Assembly: GCA_016926755.1 (NCBI GenBank)
Contig: JAFGNZ010000048.1
Span: 34,643 to 98,642 of the forward strand
Source of the DNA: Myxococcaceae bacterium
Lineage (GTDB): Bacteria > Myxococcota > Myxococcia > Myxococcales > Myxococcaceae
Length of the DNA stretch: 64,000 bases
Direction of reading: 5' to 3'
Shown piece after piece: positions 1 through 9,398 of this stretch; position 1 is the first letter of the stretch; the number at the start of each line of letters is the position of its first letter. The position numbers were made by a program, and so were the translations under genes. Under the pieces are notes generated by a model. It was not told where the DNA came from. It did not search any database and worked only from the letters and a program-made list of their open reading frames with translations.

Positions 1-897
1 CCCCCCCACCAGCAGGGTGATGAGCCCCACGCCCATCGCCACGCCGTAGAGCGCGCCGGTGAGCTGCTGGTAGGTGTTGGCCAGCATCTCCGGCCGGTTG
101 ATGGAGAAGTCGTCCGGCGCCCCCGCGGGCGTGCCCCGCACGCGGCGCAGGATGCCCACGAGCTGATCCTCCGCGCGCTTCACGTCCTCGGCGCTGGTCA
201 CCGCGATCGCGATGCTGAAGGAGCGCTGCTTGCCGAACATCGCGTAGAAGGTCTTGAAGGGGATCTGCACCATGAGATCCTGGCTCTGGTCGAGGATCTT
301 CCCCTTGCGCGACAGCGTGCCCACCACCTGGAAGGGCCGGCCATCGATCCGGATGGTCTGCCCCAGGGGGCTGATGCTGGGGAAGAGCCCGGCCGCCACG
401 TCCGCGCCGATGACGGCCACTGGCCGCGTCGTCTCGTTGTCGGCGTCCGTGATGTAGCGGCCCGCCGTCACCTCGTAGCCGGAGATCATGAGGTACTCGC
501 CCGTGACTCCGTTGATGCCCACGGTGGCCAGCTGCTCTTCCCCGTGGGCCACGTCCGACGCGCGCCCCACCACCGGGGAGATGGCGGAGATGTAGCTGGA
601 CTGGGCGCGGATCTGCTCCACCTGCGGCAGGGTGAAGTCCTTGCGGTTGCGGTACAGCCACCAGTCGCCCCGCATCACCCAGGGGAACTTGGACACTTGG
701 AGGGTGTTGGCGCCGATGGTGGCCAGCTGTCGATCGAAGGACGAGTTGAGCCCCTGGATGATGCCCACGATGGCCAGCAGCGTGGCCACGCCGATGCCGA
801 TGCCCACCGTGGTGAGCACGGTGCGCATGCGGTTGGCCTTGAGCGAGAAGAGGGCGATGCGCACCCCCTCCAGCACATCGACGCGGAAGGCCTTCAT
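1..897 (-). CDS. MacB/YknZ-like ABC transporter permease (partial, C-terminus outside window)
   Basis: This is an inner-membrane permease of the FtsX/MacB superfamily. The visible 299 codons start [20 protein letters not shown], then a first membrane segment ([18 protein letters not shown]), then a large periplasmic MacB_PCD-type domain. A second membrane segment starts where the window ends ([15 protein letters not shown]). The ATG at 895-897 overlaps the TGA of the upstream ATPase gene (ATGA), so the two are translationally coupled. Unlike E. coli MacB, ATPase and permease are separate polypeptides, as in Bacillus YknY/YknZ. With the upstream adaptor and TolC-like genes it should form a tripartite pump. 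The substrate cannot be read from sequence. Confidence 0.9.
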   Translation of the reverse strand, partial: MKAFRVDVLEGVRIALFSLKANRMRTVLTTVGIGIGVATLLAIVGIIQGLNSSFDRQLATIGANTLQVSKFPWVMRGDWWLYRNRKDFTLPQVEQIRAQSSYISAISPVVGRASDVAHGEEQLATVGINGVTGEYLMISGYEVTAGRYITDADNETTRPVAVIGADVAAGLFPSISPLGQTIRIDGRPFQVVGTLSRKGKILDQSQDLMVQIPFKTFYAMFGKQRSFSIAIAVTSAEDVKRAEDQLVGILRRVRGTPAGAPDDFSINRPEMLANTYQQLTGALYGVAMGVGLITLLVGG

Positions 898-1658
898 GCG
901 CCGCCCGCCGCCTGCGCCACGGGCAGCTCGCGATCGGCGAGCGCCACCTCGCGGCCGGGCCCGTCCGCCACCACCTGCCCGTCGCTCAGGCGCACCGCGC
1001 GCGGACAGCGCGCCGCCAGCTTGGGCTCGTGCGTGACGAGCACCAGCGTGTGCCCGGCCCGGTGCAGCTCCTCGAAGAGGCGGACGATCTCCTCGCCCGT
1101 GGCCGAGTCCAGGTTGCCCGTGGGCTCGTCCGCCAGGAGCATGGAGGGCTCGGCCACCAGCGCCCGAGCAATGGCCACGCGCTGGCGCTGGCCGCCGGAC
1201 AGCTCGTTGGGCTTGTGATGCATGCGGTGGCCCAGCCCCACCTTCTCCAGCGCCGCCCGCGCCCGCTCGCGGCGCTCACGGGCCGACACCCCCCGGTACA
1301 CCAACGGCAGCTCCACGTTGGACTGCGCCGTCTCCCGGGGCAGCAGCTGGAAGGTCTGGAAGATGAAGCCGATCTCCTTGTTGCGGATGAACGCCAGCTC
1401 GTCATCGCTCATGCGCGAGACGTCCTTCCCGTTGAGGAAGTAGCGCCCGCTGGAGGGCGTGTCCAGGCACCCCAGCAGGTTCATCAGCGTCGTCTTCCCC
1501 GAGCCGGACTGGCCGATGATGGCCACCCACTCGCCTCGGGTGATGCCAAAGGAGACGCCGCGCAGCGCCCGCACCTCCTCGCCGCCCACGGTGAAGACGC
1601 GGGTGATGTCCTCCAGGGAGATGAGCCGGCCCTCGCGGGCCTCATGCTCGGACGTCAC
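894..1658 (-). CDS. MacB/LolD-type ABC transporter ATP-binding protein
   Basis: This 254-residue ATPase should power the adjacent FtsX-type permease. It shows Walker A (GQSGSGKTT, about residue 50), a Q-loop region (IFQTFQLLP), the ABC signature [15 protein letters not shown], Walker B ([12 protein letters not shown]) and the switch His (LVTHEP). These are the hallmarks of the MacB/LolD/FtsE subclass. It starts with GTG at 1656-1658, overlapping the TGA of the adaptor gene (GTGA), and its stop overlaps the permease start. The coupling predicts stoichiometric expression. The family is certain; the transported substrate is unknown. Confidence 0.93.
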   Translation of the reverse strand: MTSEHEAREGRLISLEDITRVFTVGGEEVRALRGVSFGITRGEWVAIIGQSGSGKTTLMNLLGCLDTPSSGRYFLNGKDVSRMSDDELAFIRNKEIGFIFQTFQLLPRETAQSNVELPLVYRGVSARERRERARAALEKVGLGHRMHHKPNELSGGQRQRVAIARALVAEPSMLLADEPTGNLDSATGEEIVRLFEELHRAGHTLVLVTHEPKLAARCPRAVRLSDGQVVADGPGREVALADRELPVAQAAGGA

Positions 1659-2923
1659 GACTTCTGCCCGCCCTTCATCCCGCCCGGGCCGCCCATGGAG
1701 GCCTCGTTCACGGTGTCCCCGGCGTTCAGCTCCTTGGAGAGGAGGCGGTAGGGGCCCTCCACCACACGATCGCCGTCCTGCAGCCCTTCGACGATCTCCA
1801 GCTCCGTGTCCGAGGCGATGCCCGTGCGCACCCGGCGCACCTGCGCCTTGCTGTCCGTGTCCACGACGAAGACGACCTTGGCCAGCGACTCCGTCTTTCG
1901 CCGAGCCGTGATCCCCCCACCCTCCACCGGCGGCTTGTAGTCCGGCAGGCTCTTCTCCGAGCGCACCGTGACGGCCTGGATGGGCACCAGCACCGCGTCA
2001 TTGTGCGTCTCCGCGGCGATGCGCACCTCCGCGCTCATGCCCGGCAGCACCCCTGGAGGCCGTGTGTCCAGCGCCACCGTGATGGGGAACGTCGTCACCT
2101 CCGCCTCGGTGCCCGGGTTCTTGATCAGGGCCTTCTGGGCGATCTCCACCACGGAGCCCTGGAAGATCTGGCCCTCCAGCGCATCCACCGTCACCTCGGC
2201 GGGCTGGCCGGGCTTGAGGTGCACCACCTCGTGCTCGCCCACCTCGATCTTCACCTCCATGGCGCTCAGGGCGGCGATCGTCATCACCACGTCCTCGGAG
2301 AAGTCCGAGCCGCGCACGCGCTCCCCCACCTCGCGAGACAGCTCGATCACGTTGCCGTCGATGGGTGACACGAGCGTCGTCTTCGACAGGTTGCTGGCCG
2401 CCTCGTCATACACGGCGGACGCCTGCTCGAAGCGCTGCCGCGCCGCCGCCACCCGCGCCGCCGCCGTGTCCCGGGCCGCGGCCGACTGCTCCAGCTCCGC
2501 GGCGGACGCCAGCCCCTTGCCCACCAGCGACTCCACGCGCACGTACTCGGCGGCGCTGCGCTGGGCCTCCACCTCGGAGACCTGGACCTCCGCCTTGGCC
2601 GCGTTCTGCGACGCGCGCGCCTGGTTCACCGAGGCCTCGAAGCGCCGCCGATCGATCTTCCCCAGCACCTGCCCCTTCGTCACCCGCTCCCCATCCTTCA
2701 CCAGCAGCTCCACGAGATCGCCGGAGAGGTTGGAGGAGATCTTCACCGTGGTGGCGGCCTGCACCTTGCCAGCGCCCGTGATGGTGCGCGTGATGGAGCC
2801 CTTGCGAGCCTTGGCCACCTGCACCTCGACCGTGGGAGGCGGCCGCTCCCGCAGCCCGCCCGCAGTAATGGCGGCAGCCCCCAGGAACAGCACGCCAGCA
2901 ATCACCGCCTTCCACCACTTCAT
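1655..2923 (-). CDS. MacA-like periplasmic adaptor (HlyD/RND membrane fusion protein)
   Basis: This is the 422-residue adaptor that bridges an inner-membrane ABC transporter and an outer-membrane TolC channel. It starts [23 protein letters not shown], a signal anchor. Next come a lipoyl/barrel-sandwich half ([21 protein letters not shown]), a long coiled-coil hairpin rich in Ala/Glu/Arg (about residues 95-175), the second lipoyl half ([20 protein letters not shown]), and beta-barrel and membrane-proximal domains. The C-terminus is Gly-rich (GGPGGMKGG). The ATG at 2921-2923 overlaps the stop of the TolC-like gene. Longer reading in the same frame upstream is a shadow of that gene. The family is clear; the cargo is unknown. 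Confidence 0.93.
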   Translation of the reverse strand: MKWWKAVIAGVLFLGAAAITAGGLRERPPPTVEVQVAKARKGSITRTITGAGKVQAATTVKISSNLSGDLVELLVKDGERVTKGQVLGKIDRRRFEASVNQARASQNAAKAEVQVSEVEAQRSAAEYVRVESLVGKGLASAAELEQSAAARDTAAARVAAARQRFEQASAVYDEAASNLSKTTLVSPIDGNVIELSREVGERVRGSDFSEDVVMTIAALSAMEVKIEVGEHEVVHLKPGQPAEVTVDALEGQIFQGSVVEIAQKALIKNPGTEAEVTTFPITVALDTRPPGVLPGMSAEVRIAAETHNDAVLVPIQAVTVRSEKSLPDYKPPVEGGGITARRKTESLAKVVFVVDTDSKAQVRRVRTGIASDTELEIVEGLQDGDRVVEGPYRLLSKELNAGDTVNEASMGGPGGMKGGQKS

Positions 2924-4293
2924 TTCGACTCTCCCGGGCTCAGGCTGCCCACGGCCCGCATCAGGGCGAAGCGGGCGATCTCCACGTTGACTCGGTTCTC
3001 CAGCAAGGCCAGCTCCGCCTGGGTGAGCTTGAGCTGCGCATCGCGCACCTCCAGCGTCGAGCCGGCCCCGGCCTTGAAGCGCTCCTCGGCCAGCGCCAGG
3101 CTCTGGACGGCGGCCCCACGGTTCTCCGCCGCCAGGCGCGCGGCGATGATCTGCGTCTGCAGGGACTCCACGGCGGTGCGCACCGAGGCCTCCAGCTCGC
3201 GCTCGGCCTGCGTCAGGTTCAGCTCCGCGGTGCGACGGGACGCCTCGGCCTGGCTCACCTGGGCCCGGGTGGCGAAGCCGCTGAAGAGATCCCACTGCAG
3301 CACCACCGCCCCGCTCACGTTGTTCTGCAGGTTGGGCTCGCTGAAGACAGGGCCCGCGTTCGGGCCCGAGCGCGAATAGGAGCCCTGGCCCAGCAGCCGA
3401 GGGATGTAGGCGGCGCTGGCGATGTCCCGCCCCAGCTCCGCGACGCGCACCTGCTGCTGGAGGGCGCGGATGAGCGGGCGACGCTGGCGGGCCTCGGACA
3501 GCGCCTGCTCCAGGGCGGGCGCGGGCGCGGGCGTCTCCCGGAGGGTGCCAGGATCCTGGGCCAGGAGCGGCGTGGTGCCAGGCCGGGCCAGCCACGCGGC
3601 CAGCTGCCCCTGGTCCGTCACCAGCTGCGAGCGGCGCTGCACGAGGTTGATGCGATCATTGCCCAGGTTCACCAGGGCGGACAGCTCCTCGCCCCGGCCC
3701 ACGCGGCCCGCCTGGAAGAGGGCCCGAGCGCGCTCCAGCTGCTCCTCGCTGCGCCGCACGGTGGCCTCCAGCACCTGGATGGTGGCCTGGGTGCGGTACA
3801 GGTTGAAGAAGCGGTTGATGGCCTCCAGCTCGGAGGCGTCCGCCTGCTCCTGCGCCTGGCCGCGCGTGGCATCCGCCGTCACGCCACTCTGCTCGAGCTG
3901 CTTCCAGAGCGCCCGGTCATAGAGGACCTGCGACAGATTCAGCGAGATGTCGTAGTTGCCGTTGCCGGAGGAGGCCTGGATCCCCTCCTGGAGCACGAAG
4001 CCTTCTCCCGAAGGATCGGGCACGGGGACGAGGGCACGCCTCCGGCCGGAGTAGGCCCCGCCGGCGCTCACGGAGAAGCCCAGCTGGGGCAGCAGGGACG
4101 CGCGCGAGAGGCGGATGCCCTGCTCCGCGCGCTCCACGTCCAGCAGCGAGAGCAAGGCCTGGGTGTTCCTCCTGCCCTCGGCGCGGGCCTCCTCCAGGGT
4201 GATGGGCGTGGCGTTGGCGCCGGGAGCGGCGCTGGAGCCAGGAGGAGTCTCCGGCGCGGCGGCCAGCAGCACCGCGAGAAGAAGCGCGCTCAT
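2920..4293 (-). CDS. TolC-family outer membrane efflux protein
   Basis: This 457-residue protein is predicted to be the trimeric outer-membrane channel of the tripartite pump. It begins MSALLLAVLLAAAPETPPG, a signal peptide. It then shows two internally related halves of long amphipathic helices typical of OEP domains, for example EQLERARALFQAGRVGRGEE in the first half and AEERFKAGAGSTLEVRDAQL in the second. Those GxxxxxEvLdAq-type segments are a recognised TolC hallmark. The ATG at 4291-4293 overlaps the TGA of the upstream Yip1-like gene. The much longer in-frame upstream reading is an artefact of that gene's shadow frame. Confidence 0.93.
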   Translation of the reverse strand: MSALLLAVLLAAAPETPPGSSAAPGANATPITLEEARAEGRRNTQALLSLLDVERAEQGIRLSRASLLPQLGFSVSAGGAYSGRRRALVPVPDPSGEGFVLQEGIQASSGNGNYDISLNLSQVLYDRALWKQLEQSGVTADATRGQAQEQADASELEAINRFFNLYRTQATIQVLEATVRRSEEQLERARALFQAGRVGRGEELSALVNLGNDRINLVQRRSQLVTDQGQLAAWLARPGTTPLLAQDPGTLRETPAPAPALEQALSEARQRRPLIRALQQQVRVAELGRDIASAAYIPRLLGQGSYSRSGPNAGPVFSEPNLQNNVSGAVVLQWDLFSGFATRAQVSQAEASRRTAELNLTQAERELEASVRTAVESLQTQIIAARLAAENRGAAVQSLALAEERFKAGAGSTLEVRDAQLKLTQAELALLENRVNVEIARFALMRAVGSLSPGESK

Positions 4294-5027
4294 CGTCCAC
4301 CTCGCATACCCGGACCACCAGGGCCACCGGGCCCACCGGCCATGGCTGGCAGGCCAATCATGAAGACCCCCACATACATGGCATAGAGCACCACGGCCAG
4401 CAGCAGCGCCCGCCCGCGGCGCATCCCCGTGGCCGAGGACAGGCCCAGCCCCATCAACCCCACGCTCCAGAGGTTGAAGAAGTCCACCGCGCCCAGCACC
4501 CGCTTGAGCTTCGGGGTCAGCCCATCGAGCATTGCCAGGCTGGAGGGCACCAGGGTGCTCACCCGCGCCTCGGTCATCGTGTACTGCGCCGCGGCGCAGC
4601 CCGAGAAGATGAGGTGGTACAGGGCGAGGGGCAGCATGGCGATGGCGGCCACCGCCATCACGCGCCCGAACGCGGCCGGCGTGCCGAAGAGCCAGGCGAC
4701 GAACCACAGCGCCGCCGCCAGCATCAACACCTGCAGCGGCATGACGAAGACGCCCTTGGCGATGCCACCGACGAGCGCCTTGCGCGAGGCCGTCTGGATC
4801 TTGTCGGCGATCTCGCTCTCGGAGAGCCGGCCGAGCTCCCCCGCCATCTGCAGTTGCTGGATGGTGGCCGGGGCCACATCCCAGCGCAAGGCGAAGACGG
4901 TGCCCGACAGCGACACGGAGAGGCACAGGAAGAGCAGAGGCCACACCCAGCGGCGAGCTTCGATGGCGGCCTGCATCCCTTCGAGCGGGTCGACGAGGAC
5001 TTGGACGGGTTGAGCGAGAGAGGTCAT
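4290..5027 (-). CDS. Yip1-like multi-pass membrane protein
   Basis: This 245-residue integral membrane protein heads the efflux operon. I see about five hydrophobic segments (WPLLFLCLSVSLSGTVFAL, VFVMPLQVLMLAAALWFVAW, VMAVAAIAMLPLALYHLIF, a segment near LWSVGLMGLGL, and ALLLAVVLYAMYVGVFMIG). The C-terminus is a short Gly/Pro repeat (GGPGGPGGPGMRGG). Layout and size fit the Yip1/YIPF family often found beside MacAB-type genes. I take ATG at 5025-5027 as the start; GTG at 5046-5048 would add seven residues and neither has a strong ribosome-binding site. Its job in the pump is not known; assembly or membrane organisation is only a guess. Confidence 0.75.
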   Translation of the reverse strand: MTSLAQPVQVLVDPLEGMQAAIEARRWVWPLLFLCLSVSLSGTVFALRWDVAPATIQQLQMAGELGRLSESEIADKIQTASRKALVGGIAKGVFVMPLQVLMLAAALWFVAWLFGTPAAFGRVMAVAAIAMLPLALYHLIFSGCAAAQYTMTEARVSTLVPSSLAMLDGLTPKLKRVLGAVDFFNLWSVGLMGLGLSSATGMRRGRALLLAVVLYAMYVGVFMIGLPAMAGGPGGPGGPGMRGGR

Positions 5028-5247
5028 AAGAGCGAGAGGTTCTGGCACTTTACGTCGAAGGCCGCCCCGTCATTGCCTGAGGCATGGAACTTGGGCCATG
5101 GAAATCGGGCCGCCGAACAGCCGAGCAACCTGCCACATTCCATGAATTCAGCGGGGTTGGCCCTACCTTGTAGCGGGCTGTAGCAGAAATTTTGCGGCCG
5201 AGATCGAGAGGGTGTATTTGCTCGGCTGCCCGCTTGCCGGAGCTCCA
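5028..5247. promoter_or_regulatory. Divergent intergenic region (efflux operon / Clp ATPase)
   Basis: About 220 bases separate two divergent transcription units, so both promoters should lie here. It is locally AT-richer than the surroundings (around 5185-5200). It carries the hexamer CCTACC at 5162-5167, which recurs in other intergenic regions of this window. I see no convincing sigma-54 element and no palindrome strong enough to call an operator. Confidence 0.4.
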
Positions 5248-7818
5248 ATGGTCGACAGCACGGACCTCGCGCAGGTACTCCACGAGGCGAAGGACATTGC
5301 CCAGAGCGTCGCACAGAAACTCAGCTCCGCCCATGTATTGCTGGCGCTCTTCACGGTGGACAACCCCGCCCAGGTGCTCCTCAAGGAGAAGGGCATCGAC
5401 GAGGATGGGCTGCTGGAGCTCATGACGGAGGCCCCCGCGGAGGAGGAGCACCTCGTCCGCGAGCTGTGCCAGCGGGCCCGGGTCATCGCCCAGCAGTGCG
5501 ACTCGCGGGAGGCGGACTGCCTGCACCTGCTCATCGCGTTCGCGCGGGTGCGGTGCGCGGCGAACGAGCTGCTGACCCAGGCGGGGGTAGACCTCATCGG
5601 CCTGCGCACCACGGCGCTCTCCTACTTCACCAGTGGCCGCATGCCTCGGAAGCTGCAGTCGGGCCGGGCCCAGCCGCAGGCGCTCGGGTCGCGCTACCCG
5701 CTCGGGCGGCCCCTGGGTGCCCCGCCGTCTCCCCTGCCCCAGTCCGCCGTCGCGCTGAGCCTGCCTCGGCCGCCGACGCCGAGCCGGCCCTCGCTGCCCG
5801 CAATCTCGCCGAGGGATCTCATTGATGAGGACGAGGGCCGGGACGAGGCTCCTCAGGCTGCCGCGCCCGCGCCGCCAGCCCCCGCGGCCCGCGCCATCCC
5901 CGTTCCTCCCGCACCGCCCCCCCAGGCCGCGCCGCCTCCCCAGACTGCGCCGGTGGCCCAGGTCGCGCCAGCGCCTCGGCCCGCCTCCCCTCCTCCGGCG
6001 CCGCTGCCGGTGCTGAAGGGGGACGCGCTGGCGCTGGATCCCAAGGTCTTCCCGCTGCTCACCTCACTGGGCCGCAACCTGAGCCAGCAGGCGTCACAGG
6101 GGAAGCTGGATCCGGTGGTGGGCCGGGCCCGGGAGATCGAGGAGGTCATCGACATCCTCGGCAAGCGCCGCACCAACAACCCGTGCCTGCTGGGAGAGGC
6201 GGGCGTGGGCAAGACGGCGGTGGTGGAGGGCGTGGCGCAGCAGCTCGTGACGCTGCGCGGCACGCTGGCGACGAAGATCCTCATCGAGCTGGACATGGCC
6301 TCGCTGGTGGCGGGCACGCAGCTTCGGGGCTCGTTCTCGGAGAAGCTGAACGCACTCAAGGAGGAGGTGCGGCGGGCAGACGGGCGGGTGGTGGTCTTCA
6401 TCGACGAGATCCACACGCTGGTGGGCGCGGGCTCCACGGGGGATGGGCCGCAGGACGCGGCCAACGAGCTGAAGACGGCGATGGCGCGCGGGGAGTTCCC
6501 GTGCATCGGCGCGACGACACATGACGAGTTCCGGAAGTTCATCACGCAGGATCCGGCGCTGGAGCGCCGCTTCACGCCGGTGGTGGTGAACGAGCCGTCG
6601 GTACCGGAGACGGTGGAGATCCTCCGAGGCGTGATTGGCCGGTACGAGGAGCACCACGGGCTGAGGTACGCGCCGGAGGCGCTGGAGGCGGCGGCGTCGC
6701 TGGCCTCGCGCTACGTGACGGATCGCTTCATGCCGGACAAGGCCATCTCGGTGGCGGACCTGGCGGGCTCGCGCTGCCGCCGCGAGGGCAAGCGCTCGGT
6801 GGAGCCGGCGGACGTGGCGCGGGTGGTGGCGAAGCTGGCGGGGGTGCCCGAGGAGCGGCTGCTGCTGGGCGACTCGGCGCGGCTGCTGAGCCTGGAGGCG
6901 GATCTGTCGCAGCGGGTCATCGGACACGAGGAGGCGGTGACGCGCATTGCCCGGGTCATCCGGCGCAACTACGCGGGCTTCTCCTCGCGACGGCCGATGG
7001 GCTCGTTCCTGTTCCTGGGGCCCACGGGGGTGGGCAAGACGGAGATGGCGCGGGCGCTGGCGGAGGTGCTCTTCGGGAACAAGGACGCGCTGGTCCGGCT
7101 GGACATGAGTGAGATGGCGGAGTCGCACGGGGTGTCGCGGCTCATCGGCTCGCCGGCGGGGTACGTGGGGCACGGCGAGGGCGGTCAGCTCACCGAGCCG
7201 GTGCGGCGGCGCCCCTCGTCGGTGGTGGTGCTGGACGAGATCGAGAAGGCACACCGCGAGGTGCAGCTGCTGCTGCTCCAGGTGCTGGAGGAGGGCCGGC
7301 TGACGGACGGCAAGGGTCGGCACATCGACTTCTCGAACACCGTCATCGTGTTGACGACGAACCTGGGGGCGGAGGCGTTCTCACGCACGGGCCGGCCGCT
7401 GGGCTTCGGAGCGGACGCGAGCGCGGGCGCGCAAGGCGACATGGAGACCGCGAGCGCCGCGGCGCGCAGGGCCTTGCCCCCGGAGCTGTGGAACCGCATC
7501 GACGAGCGGCTGCCGTTCCGTCCACTGCGGGAGGTGGAGGTGGCGAGGATCGCGACGCTGCTGCTGGCCGAGAGCAGCAAGCGGCTCGCGACGGAGCGGG
7601 GCATCGAGTACGTGGCGGGAGAGGACGTGGTGGGCCTGCTGCTGAAGTCGGGCGGGTTCGATCCGCAGCTCGGGGCACGGCCGATGCGCCAGGTGGTTCA
7701 GCGGCTGGTGGAGGCGCCGTTGGCGGAGCGCATCCTCCAGGGGGAGTTCGTGGCGGGCGATCGCGTGCGCGTGGCGGTGCACGAGAGCCAGCTCGCCTTC
7801 CAGCTCGTATCGGCCTGA
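5248..7818 (+). CDS. Clp-family AAA+ ATPase (ClpA/ClpC-like) with long proline-rich linker
   Basis: This 856-residue protein is predicted to be a hexameric protein unfoldase. Residues 1-130 resemble a Clp N-domain (two repeats with HVLLALF and HLLIAFA). About 110 residues of Pro/Ala-rich linker follow (roughly 140-255). D1 has Walker A GEAGVGKT near residue 315 and Walker B VVVFIDEIHT. D2 has Walker A GPTGVGKT near 591, Walker B SSVVVLDEIEKAH, and a C-terminal D2-small domain. There is no ClpB middle domain. A LGF tripeptide near the expected ClpP-docking loop suggests possible ClpP partnership. I chose ATG 5248 (GGAG upstream) over GTG 5212. It could also be a dedicated chaperone for an unknown system. 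Confidence 0.9.
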   Translation: MVDSTDLAQVLHEAKDIAQSVAQKLSSAHVLLALFTVDNPAQVLLKEKGIDEDGLLELMTEAPAEEEHLVRELCQRARVIAQQCDSREADCLHLLIAFARVRCAANELLTQAGVDLIGLRTTALSYFTSGRMPRKLQSGRAQPQALGSRYPLGRPLGAPPSPLPQSAVALSLPRPPTPSRPSLPAISPRDLIDEDEGRDEAPQAAAPAPPAPAARAIPVPPAPPPQAAPPPQTAPVAQVAPAPRPASPPPAPLPVLKGDALALDPKVFPLLTSLGRNLSQQASQGKLDPVVGRAREIEEVIDILGKRRTNNPCLLGEAGVGKTAVVEGVAQQLVTLRGTLATKILIELDMASLVAGTQLRGSFSEKLNALKEEVRRADGRVVVFIDEIHTLVGAGSTGDGPQDAANELKTAMARGEFPCIGATTHDEFRKFITQDPALERRFTPVVVNEPSVPETVEILRGVIGRYEEHHGLRYAPEALEAAASLASRYVTDRFMPDKAISVADLAGSRCRREGKRSVEPADVARVVAKLAGVPEERLLLGDSARLLSLEADLSQRVIGHEEAVTRIARVIRRNYAGFSSRRPMGSFLFLGPTGVGKTEMARALAEVLFGNKDALVRLDMSEMAESHGVSRLIGSPAGYVGHGEGGQLTEPVRRRPSSVVVLDEIEKAHREVQLLLLQVLEEGRLTDGKGRHIDFSNTVIVLTTNLGAEAFSRTGRPLGFGADASAGAQGDMETASAAARRALPPELWNRIDERLPFRPLREVEVARIATLLLAESSKRLATERGIEYVAGEDVVGLLLKSGGFDPQLGARPMRQVVQRLVEAPLAERILQGEFVAGDRVRVAVHESQLAFQLVSA

Positions 7819-7846
7819 GGCGGCTGGCGAGGCTCCTCCGCGGCCG

Positions 7847-8224
7847 TTACTTCTGGCAGACAAGCTGGGAGCCCGACAGAGAACAGGAGCGGCACTCCTC
7901 CGTCTCCACGAGCACCCCCATCCGGCACTCGAGCACGGCGAGTCCATCAGCGCGGCAGAGGCCTCGGCCCTCGGCGCTGAGCGCGCAGTTGTCCCCCGCG
8001 AGGTTGGCGGAGGTGTCGCAGTGGACGGTGCCGTCCAGCTCCGCGCAGCCGCGCGGGCCCTTGCAGGGAAGCGCGCGCCACTGGCCTTGACGGCACTCCA
8101 GCGCCTCCGCTTCGTCGCGGCAGACGTAGCCACTGACCTGGCACGAGTCGCCAACATCCGGGCCACCGCACCCGGAGAGGAAGAGAGAGCCAACGAGCGG
8201 AAGGAGCGCAAGAAAGCGGTTCAT
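7847..8224 (-). CDS. Small Cys-rich lipoprotein, unknown function
   Basis: The 125-residue product begins MNRFLALLPLVGSLFLSGCG, a lipoprotein signal with lipobox LSGC (acylated Cys about residue 19). The mature part contains ten or more further cysteines in two similar halves (SCQVSGYVCRDEAEALECRQG and CALSAEGRGLCRADGLAVLECRMG), suggesting an internally duplicated, disulphide-stabilised domain. The Clp ATPase gene converges on it with a gap of 28 bases. I do not recognise a named family. Cys-rich lipoproteins of this style are frequent in myxobacteria. Location is predicted to be the outer membrane or periplasm. Confidence 0.75.
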   Translation of the reverse strand: MNRFLALLPLVGSLFLSGCGGPDVGDSCQVSGYVCRDEAEALECRQGQWRALPCKGPRGCAELDGTVHCDTSANLAGDNCALSAEGRGLCRADGLAVLECRMGVLVETEECRSCSLSGSQLVCQK

Positions 8225-8259
8225 TCAGGTGCCGACTATCCCGGGCGAAGCCAGGCCGG

Positions 8260-9264
8260 TCAACCGCCGAGCGTCTCCCGGAAGAAGCGCCGGAAGTTCC
8301 CCCCGAGGATGCGCTCCACGAGCGGCTCCGGGTGGCGGCGCAGCAGCACCTCGGTGAGGCGGGGCAGATCCGTCACGTCGCGCATGCCCTTGGGCAGCGC
8401 CACCATCCCGTCATAGTCCGAGCCGATTCCGACGCCCTCCTCTCCCATGACCTTCAGCGCGTGCTCGATGTGGCGGGCGACGTCCTCCAGCGTGTCCCCC
8501 CCCAGGTAGACGGGCGCCAGGATGATGCCGACCACCCCGCCTCGGTCCGCGATGCGGCGGAGCGACTCATCCGAGAGGTTGCGCCACCCGCCCCCCGCGC
8601 CTCGCACGCCCGTGTGCGAGGAGAAGAAGCGCACGGAGGGAGTGGCGAAGAGCTCCTCCAGCGTTCGCTCGGAGGCATGCGCCACATCCACGCTCAGGCC
8701 CACGCGCGCCATCTCCGCCACCACCTCATGGCCCAGGGACGTGAGGCCGCGGTTACCCATCATCGGAAAGGAGGAGCCCCCCAGCTCGTTGTTGGAGAGG
8801 TGGGTGAGGCCCATGAAGCGCACGCCTCGCCGGTGCAGCTCGGCGAGCCGCTCCACGCGCCCCTCGATGGCATGCCCTCCCTCCACCCCGAGGACGGCGG
8901 ACAGCCGCCCCTGAGCGAGGTTCTCCTCCAGCATCTCGGCCGTGGTGGTGATGCGCACCTGGCCCTCGGAGCGCTGGCAGAACTCCGCGAGCCGATCGAT
9001 CTGCCACACTGCCCGCGTCCACTCGCTGGAGCGCGCCTCACGGGGCCAGCCACGCCAGGCCGCGAACACCGGGAAACCACCAATGAAGGGGAAGCCACGG
9101 GTGACGAGGGTGAAGCACTGCAGCTTCACCCCGGCCTCGTGCAGCCGGGGGAAGTCCACGTGCCCTTGGCTGGAGCGAGCACAGAGGTCGCGGTTCCACA
9201 TGAGCGAGTCCGCATGACCATCCGCGATGCACCAGCGCCGGTGGAGTTCCTTCACGTCGCTCAT
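8260..9264 (-). CDS. Membrane dipeptidase-type zinc hydrolase (peptidase family M19)
   Basis: This 334-residue enzyme belongs to the renal dipeptidase family, binuclear zinc TIM-barrel enzymes that cleave dipeptides, including some with D-residues. Family signatures are present in order: DGHADSL near the N-terminus, GVEGGHAIEG, LTHLSNNELGG, the DVAHASE metal-ligand segment, SHTGVR, and GIGSDYDG near the C-terminus. There is no signal peptide, so a cytoplasmic location is likely. I start at ATG 9262-9264 (MSDVKELHRRW); the longer frame to 9318 lacks support. It is transcribed in the same direction as the kinase upstream, 134 bases away. Substrate preference is not deducible. Confidence 0.92.
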   Translation of the reverse strand: MSDVKELHRRWCIADGHADSLMWNRDLCARSSQGHVDFPRLHEAGVKLQCFTLVTRGFPFIGGFPVFAAWRGWPREARSSEWTRAVWQIDRLAEFCQRSEGQVRITTTAEMLEENLAQGRLSAVLGVEGGHAIEGRVERLAELHRRGVRFMGLTHLSNNELGGSSFPMMGNRGLTSLGHEVVAEMARVGLSVDVAHASERTLEELFATPSVRFFSSHTGVRGAGGGWRNLSDESLRRIADRGGVVGIILAPVYLGGDTLEDVARHIEHALKVMGEEGVGIGSDYDGMVALPKGMRDVTDLPRLTEVLLRRHPEPLVERILGGNFRRFFRETLGG

Positions 9265-9398
9265 GCAGGCAGTCTCGGGCTTCGCACCCCGGAGGACAAG
9301 CCGGACTCCACGGCACACGCCCCTGTACGCTGCTCAGCGAACAAGGACGACGGAGGGCGCGCCCCAGCTCACCGCCTGGGCGCGCCCGGGCGCGTGCC

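Noticed and set aside
2920..4944. One long reading frame joining the TolC-like protein to upstream sequence
   Set aside because: The upstream part is the shadow frame of the Yip1-like gene. The signal peptide at 4293 marks the true start.
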